A stretch of 64,000 bases of DNA from Cymbidium sinense. Its lineage: Eukaryota; Streptophyta; Magnoliopsida; Asparagales; Orchidaceae. The notes under the pieces were generated by a model. That model saw only the letters and a program-made list of their open reading frames with translations, was not told the origin of the DNA and did no database searches. Numbering within the stretch: position 1 is the stretch's first letter; the number at the start of each line of letters is the position of its first letter. The translations under genes were made by a program, and so were the position numbers. Location of the stretch: contig CM038214.1 in the NCBI GenBank assembly GCA_021442155.1, positions 20,299,808-20,363,807 of the forward strand. The letters run 5' to 3'. Below, piece by piece: positions 36,930 to 48,898 of the stretch.

Positions 36930-38330
36930 CGCCCTTGATTAGAGCAATGAGGCTCGTCTCGTGAATCCCGCCCATCACGCCAAGACCGACTTTGCTCGAC
37001 TCTGGTCATACACAATGTAACTTGTTAAATCATTCAAAGATGCTTTATCGGTAAGATCCCTAGCTCGAATGCTTCAGTTAATCTCATTTCAACTTCTTAT
37101 CATGGATTGCTGACAGTAATGTGTTCTGATCAGATGTTGAGAAACTTGCTAAGCCCTTTTGAGTTTGCTTTGGTAAATTCTCCTTAGATGCCCAACTCTT
37201 GATAACATTCACACTTTCTTTCATAGTTTAAAATTAATGGGTTCTTTCTCTATCTTGATCTATCCTCACATTCTTATTCAACTTTCTAATGATTTAGATT
37301 ACTCGGGTTTTCGCCATCTTTATTTTGTGCATAATTGCGGTCAACAAAATGGTCGCTATTTGATGTCAAAGAAGAATCTCCCATTGTTCCTCTTTGGCTT
37401 GCTTTTTCCAACATGCAAATACATTATGTCACTCATCAAGTTTTGTTTGTCATGGCCTTTTGGTAGACCTCTCCAAATAGACCAACGCCAATAGATCTAG
37501 GCCATCCATTGCTCGTATTCTCGAGATAGACATCAAAAGAAATATCCCAAAGAGGTTTGGATTGGCTCAAAAATTTGGATATAGTCAAAAGTTGAATTCA
37601 AAATTTTCTTTTCTACTCACTTGCAAGATTCACGGACACACCACTCATTGCTTTGTGCTTCATCCTAATCTCGTGAAAAATTTACCACGTAATATGACTA
37701 CCATTAATGGAACTCAAAAACCAATACTCTAGCATAATGCGTGCCTAAAGATACTCAAAAAGAACCTCTCCTACCTACACCTCCTCCGATCTATCTAGTG
37801 GCAAACAATCGACCTTGGTACTAAAACAACCAATGAGGTGTGATGTTACCAATGGCAATTTACCTAACTTCACCGCTTGTAATAATCTTTTCCCATGATA
37901 GCTCTTTGCTTCATTTAAATCCTACTAAAATTTGAATGGTAGCCTCATATTGGACACCCAAAACAATTTGAATGGGAATCATATAATAGACCAAATCAAT
38001 AATGACCCTATGGTTTCAGAACATATTGAGAAAGATATTTGTATTACGAATGGTGCCACAACTTCCACATCTATTTCCCTTCAGAGTGATATCCAATTGA
38101 TCCCAATTTCTCATACTCACTGGAAGAAGGTGAAATCCTCTTCTAAATCATTGATAGATTCTTCTACTATTCGGAACCCATAAATCAATCTCTTCGATGG
38201 AGATAATTTGGATTGAGAGACCCTTTCAAATTGTTAAAACAAAACCCTTCAAAGCAAAATTTTCTAATAATAACCTCTCTAGAATCACTTCTTCCACCCA
38301 CACAAGTAATGTGCCATCATTTCTCTCTTT
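36930..38330 (+). pseudogene. LINE ORF1 (DUF4283-like RNA-binding protein), copy A
   Basis: Aligns with the ORF1 of the copy at 52976. Recognisable parts: the nucleotide match around 37055-37210, the DUF4283-like core LIQLSNDLDYSGFRHLYFVH and RPLQIDQRQ (37237-37494), a zinc-knuckle-like CKIHGHTTHCFVLHP (about 37630-37675), and a polar C-terminal tail (37932-38325). ORF1 proteins of plant L1 elements bind the element RNA in the RNP. A partner Cys two residues before CK is missing here (Leu in its place), and frames are broken several times. The start codon is not identifiable. Confidence 0.78.
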
Positions 38331-38367
38331 CCTTTCTCTTTTTACTTTTCCTTTTGGTTGTCCCCAT

Positions 38368-41300
38368 ATGATTAATTTTCTTGTTTGGAATATCCGGGTT
38401 GTGGGTCTCTTCCTATCCAATCGTTAGAGTCTTTGTCGTGTTCATAATATCAAGTTACTTGTTCTTATTGAACCTTTCATTAATTCTTCTAAGATTGCTT
38501 TTGTCTCTAGATCCCTTGGCTTTCATAATTTCTTCTTCAATCTTAATAATAAAATTTGGTGCTTTTGGCACAACTCCATCACCATTTCCATCATTGATAA
38601 TCTTGACCAATTGGTTAATGTCAAAATCTCCTTAGGTGACTTATCGGATTTTGGCTCTTTTATCTATGCCTCTTGTAATAGAGCTGGTAGGAACATCCTT
38701 TGGAATCACTTACGCACCTTCACCTCCTCGGCTAACCTTCCCTGGTTGGTTGGAGGTGATTTCAATATCATAGCTAGTAAAGAAGGGAGGATGTTCTCCT
38801 AACCTTCATTCCATGGAGGACTTCTCAAATATGACCCTTGATTGCAATCGATCGACATTGGTTTCACTGGTCTAACTTCACGTGGCACAACTCTAGGCTT
38901 TTGGCTCTTGATAGGGCCCTCTTTAATTCTCTTTGGATCAATCAATGGTCTTCTACCACTGCTGAGCATTTGAGAACTTTGTCGACCATGCTCTCTCTTG
39001 ATTTCCTTCAATAATCCACCCCCAAACCCGTCTACTCCCCCTCCTTTAAGATTTCAAAACATGTGAACTCAACATAGTGACTTCACCAATGTCGCTATCA
39101 CTAATTGGATGGCCCCTATTTTCCCGAATAATTCTATTAAAGGTATGACTCGTCTATGGCTTAAGCTCAAAAGACTTAAACAAAATCTTAATTGGTAGAA
39201 AAAACACATTTTTAATAATCTTTTCATAAATCTTAAAGCTATGGAACAAGAGGTTTGTTCTCTTGAAGATGCTGTCTCAACTGATCCTAGTAAACTTGAG
39301 GAGTTGAACATTGCCAAGAATAACTTGCTTAATTATCAAAACATGGAAGAAACCTATTGCGTCAAAAAGCCGCAAGCAAACATATTGAAGGTGATAGAGT
39401 ACTTTCATGCCATTTGTAATAAATGGAAAGCCTTAAACTTGATTAAGAAAATTAAGAACTCTAATGGTGAATGGATAACATAACAATGATATTAAGGATT
39501 CTGCCATTCATCATTTCCAAACTTTATTAAATTAAAGCGTATATACTTTATCAAACACCCATCTTATTCCTTCTATGATTAACATGAGGATAATCATTTA
39601 CTCACTATGTGTCCTTCCAAGAGGAGATTAGTAATACTCTTAAGAACATGAACACGACTCATGGCCCGATGGCTATACACTTCTTTCAAGTTGGCCATTT
39701 ATTAAAACAATTTAGTTAATGCTGTTATTGATTTCTTTTATGGCAATCCCATTCCCAAATACTTTTCAAGCACTTCTATTGTCCTTATTCCCAAAACTAA
39801 CAATCCTGAATCTTGGGGTGATTTTAGACCGATTAGTCTTTGCACCTTTTTTCAAAAACTCATTGCTAAATTAATCAATAATAATAGCCCTTTGCTTCCT
39901 AAAATCATCTCCCCTAATCAAACTGGTTTTGTTAAACATAGAACAATATCGGATAATATTCTTCTCGCTCAAGAAATGGTTCATGACATTAATATCAATT
40001 CTAGAGGAGGCAACATCTTATTCAAACTGGACATCGCTAAAGCCTTTGATAATCTCTCATGGGACTTTCTCTTTCAAATCAAATTTGTTTGGTTTTTCGA
40101 TAGTTTTATCCGGATAAAAAGATGTATCACAAATGTCTGGTTTTCAGTTATCATGAATGGTGAGTCCATAGGTTTCTTTCCTTCTAGCCATGGTTTGAGG
40201 CAAGGTGACCCACTATCACCTTCTCTCTTTTATTGAATTGAATGCTCAAGGATCGAAATGATCTTTTCGCTAATAAGCCTAATATGTCTTTCAAAACTCA
40301 TGGAGGTTTCTATTTCTCATCTTAGCTTTTTGATGATTTCATTATCTTCAACGGTTCCATTCAACATGATAAAACCATCAAGAACCTTCTAAATGATTTT
40401 GGTAAAGTTAGTGGTCTTTTTCTTAATGAAGGAAAATATTGTTTTATTCCTTCAACTAAGATTCCTCCTAATAGACTTAACCAAATATCCAAAATTACTA
40501 ATTTTAAGCAAAATCAACTCCCTCTTAATTACCTTGGAGCTCCGCTTTTCAAAGGCCATAAAAGATCACACCTTTTTGATGATCTAATTCAAAAAATTTC
40601 TAACAAAATTTTGGTTTGGGAATTTCATTTACTCTCTTTCGGTGGTAGGCTTACCTTGATCAAAAGCACTCTAAATTCCATGCCCATATACCTTCTTCAA
40701 ACCATTGTGCCTACCAACTCTACCATAAATAGAATTGAGCGTCTCTTAAACAAATTCTTCTGGGGAACCAATACATCCTCTAAAAGAATGCATCATCATC
40801 TGGTCTAATAGTTGTGGTACTCTTGAAGAGGGAGGTCCGGGATGTAAATCCATCAAAGAAGTTATCCATGCCTTCTCCTACAAACTTTGGTGGAACTTAG
40901 GAGCAAAAAATAGTCTTTGGGCAATTTCATGACTTCTAAATATTGCTGGTAAACATCCTCTCATTTGTCCTTTTAAATCGATTCTCCCATGTGGAGAAGA
41001 CTTTGTTCTAAAAATAATCCTTAATTTTTTGGGGCATAAACTGGCAATTCTTTTTTTTGGCAAGACAACCTGAGTGGTTCGGCTCCATTGATGACTTACT
41101 CTACACTCACTCCACCTCCGCTATTAGTTAATTCATTCCGCAAAACCACATGTGGAACACTAGTAAGATTACTGATTCTATTCCTTCCACTTTCTTAAAT
41201 ATGATTACTAGTATTCCTATCACTCCTAACAATCATGATCAGATTATCTTTAAGTTATCTCATAATGGGGATTTCAACCTTAAAAATGTGTGGATTCACA

Positions 41301-42213
41301 TTAAAGACAATCAGGATTCTTCTATTGTGTTCTCCAAAATTTGGAATAGCAATATCCCCTCTTCTCGCTCTTACTTAGTATCCTAAAAACTTTATTCTGT
41401 TGACTCTTGTGGGGTATTTTATTTACCCTCTAAATGTCAATGTTGTTCCCATATTGAGAATGTTAACCATGTTTTTGTTAATGGGACTATTGCCTCTAAA
41501 ATTTGGATTTGGTATGACAATCTATTCAACACTATCAATTTTAATTATTCTTTTACTTTATATCAACTTCTTGAAGTTTACTTTGAGTGCAATTAAAGGT
41601 CATATTAAAATCATAATCGCCATTACTCTTATTTGGTTCATATGGATGGACCAAATGAAGCTAAACATCGTGGGATTCATATGAATCACATGAGGATTAT
41701 TGCTAGAACTAAAACAAAATTTGTGACTTATTTAAAGCCAATTTAATCCATCACAAGCATTTTAATAAAAATCCGCTAATAATGCCCTCAACCTTCCGCA
41801 CCGCCTTACTATCTAAATGATAGAATGGTTTTGGAAAAACCTCTTGATCATATTATTAAATTAATTGATGGCTCTGCCTCTCAATGGCTCGGGTTGTGGA
41901 GGCATTTTCGTGGATTCTAAGGGTATTGTTCTATGTGCATTTGCTTATCCCCTTATTTCCAAAGATCGTTCTTATAATTGAGCTTGGTCGTCCACAAAGC
42001 TCTAGAAATTTGTCTTCAAAATGACTGGCTCAATATTTGGATAGAGGTGGATGCTCTTCTACTGATTGACCTTTTGACTTCTACCAATATGAGCAATGCT
42101 TGTTTGTACTACCTCCTCAAGCAAACTAGGGCTCTTCTCTCTCAACTGAATTTTACCATCACTCATGTTTCATGGAAGGTAACACCTATGTTGATTACCT
42201 TGCAAATCAGTAG
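38368..42213 (+). pseudogene. LINE ORF2 (endonuclease-RT-RNase H), copy A
   Basis: Starts MINFLVWNIRVVG, the APE-endonuclease opening of plant L1 ORF2. Endonuclease motifs continue as LIEPFI, FIYASCNRAGRNILW and WLVGGDFN, with one stop near 38426. RT motifs: PKIISPNQTGFVKHRTISDN, LFKLDIAKAFDNLSW, GLRQGDPLSPSLF (39892-40236), then LGAPLFKGHKRS, LIKSTLNSMP and LLNKFFWGTN. The FADD catalytic box near 40321-40345 has lost a base, leaving only DDF in frame with the downstream part. A C-terminal RNase H-like part (NIWIEVDALLLIDLLTS, ITHVSWK, VDYLANQ) ends at the TAG at 42211. Dead copy. Confidence 0.88.
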
Positions 42214-45200
42214 ATTAGATTAAAGATCATCTTCTTTGATCAATTTACATTACCCAAATACTTGTCCGGTTAACTTGGACAACTCTGGGCTTCCTTACCT
42301 CAGAATCTAATTCTCCTCTTTGCCTTTTTTTTTGGTTTTCTGTTTCCTTGTGTTCTTTATGGATACTCCTAATAGATATCATTGCTGTCTTGTGTTGGTT
42401 AGTTTTTTCTAGTTTGGTAGCCTTCCCAATGTCCCTGCTATTCTGTCTTGGGCTGTTGTTGAGTACACTTCCTATTGTTATTTAACTTTTGCTCTTGCTA
42501 AATTTGTGCAGAACCTAAATGTTGGTTTCTCTTGTCTCATTGATCTCCTTGCTGATTCTGGTGGATGCATTCTGATTGATGGGTTTTCTGATCAACCTCC
42601 TATTAGGTTTGCTCATCTGGTTATGCAGGATACTTTGGGTTCTTTTTTGCTGATGGGTTTTGTCCTTTCCCTTTGGATTTCTTTTTGGGTTTTTTAGCAT
42701 GTTCTTATTATGGTGGGGATGGCTGGTTCTGTAGACCCTTTGAATCCTTCCTTTTGCTATTCTCAACCTATGCTGTCTTATGCTATTTTCAATTGGATTT
42801 TTGGACCCCTTTGCCAGCTGGTAATTTTTCTAGTTAATACCCATTGCTGGGTTTTTGCTGGGATCCTTAACACTATTTTATTTACTTTGAATGGATGGAA
42901 TTATGATCAGCCTGTTGGTAATTACTGTCTTAGTTACTGGCTGAACTGGTGGATTACTACTTTGCATGCAGTATCTGAGTTTTGGGCTCTTTGGGATCAA
43001 CTATCAACTACTAATGATGTTGACTGCTTGATGAACTTTGCTTTAGTTTTATTTGCTATTTATTTTAGCTGTTGCTACTTTCTTTGGACTTCCTCCTGCA
43101 CTGCCTACTTACATGATTAGTGTTTGGGCTACTATTATTATGGCTGCTGCCTACTAGACCCTTGCTCATATGCCTTCTCTTTTGATTATCTGGTTTTGGT
43201 GATACCACCGGATAAACTCTGTTGGCCTTTCCCTTTATTAGATTTTGTGTCAAGCACCTATGTTCAATGGTTTGGAATTAATTAAATTTTGGTTTTGAAG
43301 GTTTCTGCCATGGTTGTTTATTGATTTGGTTAATTATTTTCCATGGGTTTAGGTGGTCGACCTTTACCTTTTGATTCCATTTCCGCTTTTTTTTCTTCCG
43401 CCTGTCAGTATTGACGCCGCTTTGGCAAGCTCGGTCTTGGACTTTACCGACTTCAAATTATTGATTGCTAATGAAGTCTCTCCCACCGGTACCATTGTTA
43501 CATTAACTTTCGATTGTCCGATTGGATTAGTTTGTGGTGGGTGCTATCATGAGGTTTGCTCATTTTTCCTTTTTGCTTTTGCTGCTTACACCCGGGTTTA
43601 CTACTGTTGCCATTTCCTTTGGCAAACTTGGATTATGGTGTATGCTGCTAAGCACCCTATTTATAATCTGATTGCTCTGAAAGCCTTGTATTGGAATGGA
43701 TTGGGTTTAATTTTCAGGGTGGCTGTGAATCATATTTACAGTCATTATTTATATTGTAATCCTGCCTCTATTAGGTTTGTGCTGTTACCTTCTTGGATTG
43801 GAGTGTCATTTTTGTATGAGAGGTATTATAGTCTGATGTTACCTTTTGCTGTTTTAAGGTTTTGGATGTTTGTGGATTTGGTTTATCTGATTAGTTGTCT
43901 CTGGACTACTGTCTTAACCTGTTGCAGTATCCCTTTTAGTCGCTAGTAGTGCATCAATCGCTGCCTAATGCTCTACTTGATCTTAACCTATGGTTTGTAT
44001 ACTCTCAATGATTATTATGGCAAGCCTGTGGGGTATTTCGCAAGAATTGTAATTGGGATATTGTTGCCGTTATGAATGTTCCTTATGTGGTAGCTTTTCG
44101 ATTTTCACCGATCGGATTTGTCTCTTGGACATTATCCTATATCTCTTAATATGCTTACTTTAATCTATAATTTTTGGTAGCTTAGCTGGGACTTTTGGAT
44201 TTTTCATTTTCTTAATTACATGAGGTTACTTTGTTTGGCTTGGTTCCAGCAGATGCTTCATATGATTATGGGTTTTAAGCTGTATGCCCATCCAGATTAT
44301 TCTGTATGTTTGTTTTGGCCATTGGTGTCTGGGCAGTGGCCTATCTGAATTATGGTATTATGTTCTCCCTTGCTATTTGGCCGTGTGGCTTATCACGGTC
44401 TTGCCTATCTTTTACTCTTGGCTATTTCGCCTTGTTTTCTTGGATTCTCATATGAATCATATTTGGACATTTTTTATCTTATTTTATTTTATGGATGCTT
44501 CTTATTTCTTTGGCTTTGAATGATCGTCTTTATCTCCTTTCTCGACCGCTTCACCGCTACCTCTCGATTTCGGTGCTTTTATGAGATGTTTTTAGAAAAG
44601 TGGTATTATGGCTAGTCCCATCTGTCTTGGCTATTGTTGCCTTTTACTGTCTTGTTCCCTGGACTGATTGTTGATCTGGATTATTGAATGGTGGCCTTGA
44701 ATGTTGCTATTGGAGCTGCTGCTCTAACTGTCTTTTCTGGGTACCAATATTGGTTGGTTGCAGTCCATTCCCTATGTTGAGCTATGCTGTCTTCCCTTAC
44801 TATTGTCTTTCTACAGGACATCAACTAGGGATTATTTCGGGTTTTTTTTGAAAAGTTTCATTTACATATCATGTGATTGGGATGCTTTTAATTATAGGCT
44901 CATTGACTTATCTAACAGGATTTCAGCAAGTTGTCTCCTCTGAACTAATTTCTTTGTTGGATATGGCTATTGATGAGATTCTAGCTAAGATGGCTCATTC
45001 TCTTATGTTAATGTATTCTCATGTCAAGATGACTATATTGATGATAATTTTCTTGAATGAGACTCTTATCCTTCACTCTTAGCAATTACCTATATATTTA
45101 GATAAAATTTTGCTTAGGTTTGCGGTAATAAAGCTCACAAGAATATCAACAACTGGATGCTACCTTCTCGGTTTGTTGGCTATGACGTGGATGATCTCAC

Positions 45201-45672
45201 CCCTATTGGTTCGGTAGTAGCTCATGTGATGTAACCCTTTTGCTGAAGTTTGGATGCTCATACTTGCATCTGCCCCAACAGGATGTGATTGAGCCTGAGC
45301 CTTCTCTATCACAATTCCTTACTTACATACTCATAGTATATTGTTTTCTTCAAACTTTTATCAGATACCTTAACTTCTAATCTTCCTCTTATTATAACAT
45401 TGGTGATTCTCTCTCCTTTGCGTCCCCCTATTATCATGCATTCCCACATCCTCCGAGCATTGCTTTATTCTTACTTTAGCTTATTATGTTAATCATCTTG
45501 TATCTTTTGATTGTTTTATGCTTTCTTTTACTCTTGGATGTACTTAGATAGGGGATTTACTCCTTAGGCTGATTGTAGCTCTTTGAGCAGTAGTTCTGGA
45601 GTTTATCCCCTTTTAAGGACCTTGTAACCCTCTTTTTGTGGCAATAAAATACTCCTACATGGGGCTTCCCTA
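42214..45672 (+). other. Long T/G-rich 3' region of LINE A
   Basis: Begins collinear with the other full copy (42215-42310) and ends collinear with it (about 44830-45672). The middle is ~1.4 kb longer and not clearly alignable. The longest open frame (43353-43946, 197 residues) and others are rich in Phe, Leu, Trp, Cys and Tyr and hydrophobic, the pattern expected from T/G-rich noncoding DNA. Conserved landmarks are TGTAACCCTTTTGCTGAAG, GAGCCTGAGCCTTCTC, GTAACCCTCTTTTTGTGGCA and the AATAAA poly(A) signal. Confidence 0.75.
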
Positions 45673-45925
45673 AAAAATAAAAAAAAAAAAAAAAAAAAAA
45701 AACCCTAAACCCTAAACCCTAAATCCTAAACCCTAAAAAACCTTACACCCAAACCCCAATAACTAAACTTAAACCCTAAAAGCATAAACCCTAAAACCCT
45801 AAACCCTAAACCCTAACACTAAATCTTAAACCCTAAACCCCTAACCTTAAACATAAACCTAAAGTAACTAAATAAATTAAAAAACACTAAAACTTAATAA
45901 ACTAAACCTAAACCTAAACCCTAAA
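45673..45925. repeat. Poly(A) and telomere-like block after LINE A
   Basis: An A-run of about 23 nt, then CCCTAAA-rich sequence, then a short stretch containing AAAGTAACTAAATAAATTAA (45861-45880), which recurs at 62319-62338 just before LINE C. Confidence 0.9.
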
Positions 45926-46390
45926 ATTGTGAACCTTCAGGGAACATCACCAACCCAGGCTCAATCTAGATCTAGCGGTGGAGGCGAAGGCAGAGGCAGT
46001 GTTTATCACAGTGGAGGTGGGGGATCTGGAGGTGCTGGTGGACATGGAAGTGATGGTCAGAGCAGTGGTGATTAGGGAGGAGGGAGGAGTGATGGTGGTT
46101 ACAGTTGTGGTGGTGGCGGAGGGAGAGATCAGGGATATGATGGTGGATCCCATTACTCGAGAGGTCGGGGTGGTTATGGAGAAATTGAAGAATGGTCAAT
46201 CTGATCTGTTGCTTATGAAACTGTGTCTTTATAGTAGAGATAGTTCTAGTTATCTATGGATTTTGATTTTCTCTATGAGTGCTCATTTTTGTTCTATGTC
46301 ATCGCTTGGGTCTTAGAGAACTTGGTGTGTTATTTGCTCAATGAAATCGAGAGAAGAAATGTTGAATCTGAATTTATTCTCTATTAAAAA
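45926..46390 (+). pseudogene. Retrocopy of a glycine-rich RNA-binding protein mRNA (copy 1)
   Basis: A 5'-truncated cDNA-like copy. The frame reads AQSRSSGGGEGRGS, YHSGGGGSGGAGGHGS, one stop, GGGRSDGGYSCGGGGGRDQG, YDGGSHYSRGRGGYG. This is the C-terminal Gly-rich tail that follows the RRM in plant glycine-rich RNA-binding proteins, where the RRM ends NITVNEAQSR; here that end is damaged by small deletions. A ~200-bp 3' untranslated part follows, ending at an A-run near 46385-46392. No introns, 3' end kept, 5' end lost: the pattern of LINE-mobilised mRNA. The family assignment is strong, the exact parent gene unknown. Confidence 0.82.
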
Positions 46391-47917
46391 AAACACAAAT
46401 ACCCAAAACCCTAAACTAAAACTTGAACCATAAACCTAAAAAGTAAATGCCAAACCCTAAAACCCCTAAACCTAAAACCCTAAATCGTAAACCCTAAAAT
46501 AGTAAACCTTAAACCCTAAACCCTAAACCAAAACCCTAAATCCTAAATCCTAAACAAAATAAACCTAAACCTAAACCCTAAACTAACCCGAAACCCTAAA
46601 AAGCTAAAATCCTAAACTTAAACTAAATAAAACCTTAAAATAAAATAAGTAAGAAAACCTAAACAAAATAAATATAAAAAAATAAAATAAAATAAAAACA
46701 TAAACTAAAACCTAAACCTAAACCTACACCTAAACCAAATCCTAAAATGAAAAAAATAGAAAATGAAAACTAAACTAAAATAAAATAAATAAAAACCTAA
46801 ACTAAATTAAAAAAATAAGAGCTTAAATAAAATAAAAACCAAAACTAAAATAAAAATAAAATAAACTTAAAATAAGAAAAATAAAAACTAAATAAAAACC
46901 TAAACCTAAAAAAAAAACCAAAACCCATAAAAATAAATAAAAAATAATTCCTGAAGCCTAAACTAAAAAAAATCTAAACCTAAAATAAAAATAAAATAAA
47001 ACTAAACCTAAACTAAAATAAAATAAACTAAATTAAATAACACCTAAAGCTAAACCTTAAATAAGTAAAACCTAAACCTAAACTAAATAAAATAAGATAA
47101 ACTAAAAGTAAACATAAACTTAAACTTAAAAATATATCCTAAAATAAAACTTAAAACACAAATGTAAAAAATAAAATAAAACCTAAACCTAAACATAGAA
47201 ATAAAAATTAAACCTAAGCTAAAAAATTAAAATAAAACAAACTAAATGAAAGAAAAAAACTAAACCTAAACTTAAACCTAAATAAATAAACTAAAATAAA
47301 AAAGCTAAACCAAAAATAAACAAAACTAAAATAAATAAACTAACCTAAATAAAATAAAATAAACCTAAATGAATAATAAATTAAACTAAACTAAAATAAT
47401 AAAAAAATAAACTAAATAAACTTAAATGTACTAGTTTACTTACTTTAAAAAAATAAAAAATAAAATGAAATAAAACCCTAAGCTAAAATTAACCCTAAAC
47501 CCTAAACCCTAAGCCCTAAAACCCTAAACCATAAATCGTAAAGCCTAAACCCTAAACCCTAAAATCCTAAACCCTAAAGCTTACTACCCTAAAGCTTAAA
47601 CCCTAAACCCTAAACCCAAAAAACCTAAAAACCTGAACCTAAAATGAATAAAACCTAATAATAAAATAAATAAAATAACTTAAACATAAATAAAAAATAA
47701 TAAAAAATAAAATCCTAAACTAAAACCTAAACCTCAACATAAAAAGAAAATAATTTAAAAAATAAAAACTAATCTGAAATAAAATAAATAAAAACATAAA
47801 TTAAACTAGAAAAATAAATTAAACCTAAACCTAAACAATAATAAACTAAACTAAAATAAATAAAACCTAGAATAGGCCTAAAATAAACCTAAGATTAAAA
47901 AACCTAAATAAAATAAA
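46391..47917. repeat. Telomere-like array between retrocopy 1 and LINE F
   Basis: CCCTAAA-rich to about 46620, degenerate CCTAAA/AATAAA to 47430, spacer CTAGTTTACTTACTTTAAAA (47431-47450), CCCTAAA-rich to about 47640, degenerate to 47917. Same polarity throughout. Confidence 0.92.
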
Positions 47918-48437
47918 ACTTGGCTAGCCTTTGTTGTTTGTTTGGTTTAATCAAGTTGGCTATGATGTGGATGTTTCCCAATTATCCTTTATCGGTAGCA
48001 CCATATTTTATTATAACCCTTCTTCTGAAGTTTGGATGCTCACATATCCTGTTGTTCCTTGAGATGAATGTGACTGAGCCTGAGCCTTATCTAAGATTTT
48101 TTTCATTTTGTTCCTTTTATGTACTTAGCTCTTATTTTTTAATGCTTATCTCTATCTTAAGTTCTTTCCTAGTTTGTGGCAGGTTTGGGGCTGTAGGTGG
48201 TTTGTGAATCTCTCAGAAGAGTTCGAGATATAGATTGCTTTTCTTAGAATTTTGTTCTATTTTTATTTTAGATTTTTTTCTTTTTCTTTCTTTTGCTTTG
48301 GTTTTCTTGTAGTATGTAGGGGGACTTATCTCTTTAGGCTAATTATATCTCTTTCAATAATAGTTTAGAGATTTATCCCCATTAAAGACCTTTTATCCCT
48401 TTCTATAAAATTTTCCCATTTTTGATTTTAAAAAAAA
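47918..48437 (+). mobile_element. 5'-truncated LINE, 3' end only (copy F)
   Basis: About 520 bp of the LINE 3' region: GGCTATGATGTGGATG, TTCTGAAGTTTGGATGCTCA, GACTGAGCCTGAGCC, TCTTTAGGCTAATTAT and a diverged AATAAAA-region end followed by an A-run. The terminal hairpin is not preserved. It is followed within ten bases (AAGCCCTAAG) by retrocopy 2. The 95-residue open frame within it is the same T-rich noncoding text seen in the other copies. Confidence 0.87.
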
Positions 48438-48898
48438 GCCCTAAGAATGGGTAGAACCTTGACGACAGGAACATCACTGTCAACAAGGCTCAGTCAAGAT
48501 CTAGAAGTGGAGGTGAAGGTGGAGTTGGTGGTTATCACAGTGGTGGTGGGGGATCTAGAGGTGCTCGTGTATATGGAGGTGGTGATGGCAAAGGTGGGAG
48601 GAGCAAGGACGCACCCATGGTTGTGTGGTGGAGAGAGATCGGGATATGATGGTGGATCCCTACTGAAAGGCAGTGGTGGTGATGGGAACTGCAGAAATTG
48701 AAAAGCGGCCAATCCGATCTACTGCTTATGGAACTATGTCTTTACCGTAGAGATGGTTATAGTTATCTAAGGTTTTTAATTTGCCCTATCTGTGCTCATT
48801 TTTTATCTATGTCATCGCTTGTGTTTTAGAAAACTTGGTGTGTTACTTGGTTGATGAATTTGAAAAGAAGAAATGTTGAATCTGAATTTGTTCTATTA
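48438..48898 (+). pseudogene. Retrocopy of a glycine-rich RNA-binding protein mRNA (copy 2)
   Basis: Same parent as the copy at 45926 but better preserved at its 5' side. The frame DDRNITVNKAQSRSRSGGEG contains the end of the RRM (usual text NITVNEAQSR) and the start of the Gly-rich tail (GGYHSGGGGSRGARVYGGGD), then a frameshift around 48600. The coding end GDGNCRN-stop lies near 48700, followed by a ~200-bp 3' untranslated part matching copy 1 (AAGAAATGTTGAATCTGAAT near the end). Open frames at 48447-48701 and 48494-48712 are out of frame with the real reading. Confidence 0.87.

Larger units (their letters stand above)
36851..45672 (+). mobile_element. L1-type LINE, near full length (copy A)
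   Basis: An ~8.8-kb non-LTR retrotransposon with ORF1, ORF2 and an unusually long (~3.46 kb) T/G-rich 3' region. Its 5' edge abuts CCCTAAA repeats. Its 3' end has AATAAA, a CTCC-TACAT-GGGG hairpin (45652-45664), the sequence TTCCCTAAA, and an A-run that passes into (CCCTAAA)n at about 45701. The 3' region is ~1.4 kb longer than in the copy at 52841. Both ORFs carry stops and frameshifts, so the copy is dead. No target-site duplication can be scored because both flanks are simple repeats. Confidence 0.92.

Noticed and set aside
43353..43946. 197-residue open frame as a membrane protein gene
   Set aside because: It lies wholly in the T/G-rich 3' region of a LINE, has the Phe/Leu/Trp/Cys-rich composition expected there, has no recognised domain, and is not conserved in the sister copy.
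45978..46316. 112-residue plus-strand frame and the His-rich minus-strand frames over the retrocopy
   Set aside because: These are the wrong frames of the glycine-rich tail; GGT repeats read as Val/Met/Glu-rich or His/Ser/Thr-rich proteins. The true frame gives AQSRS and Gly-rich text.
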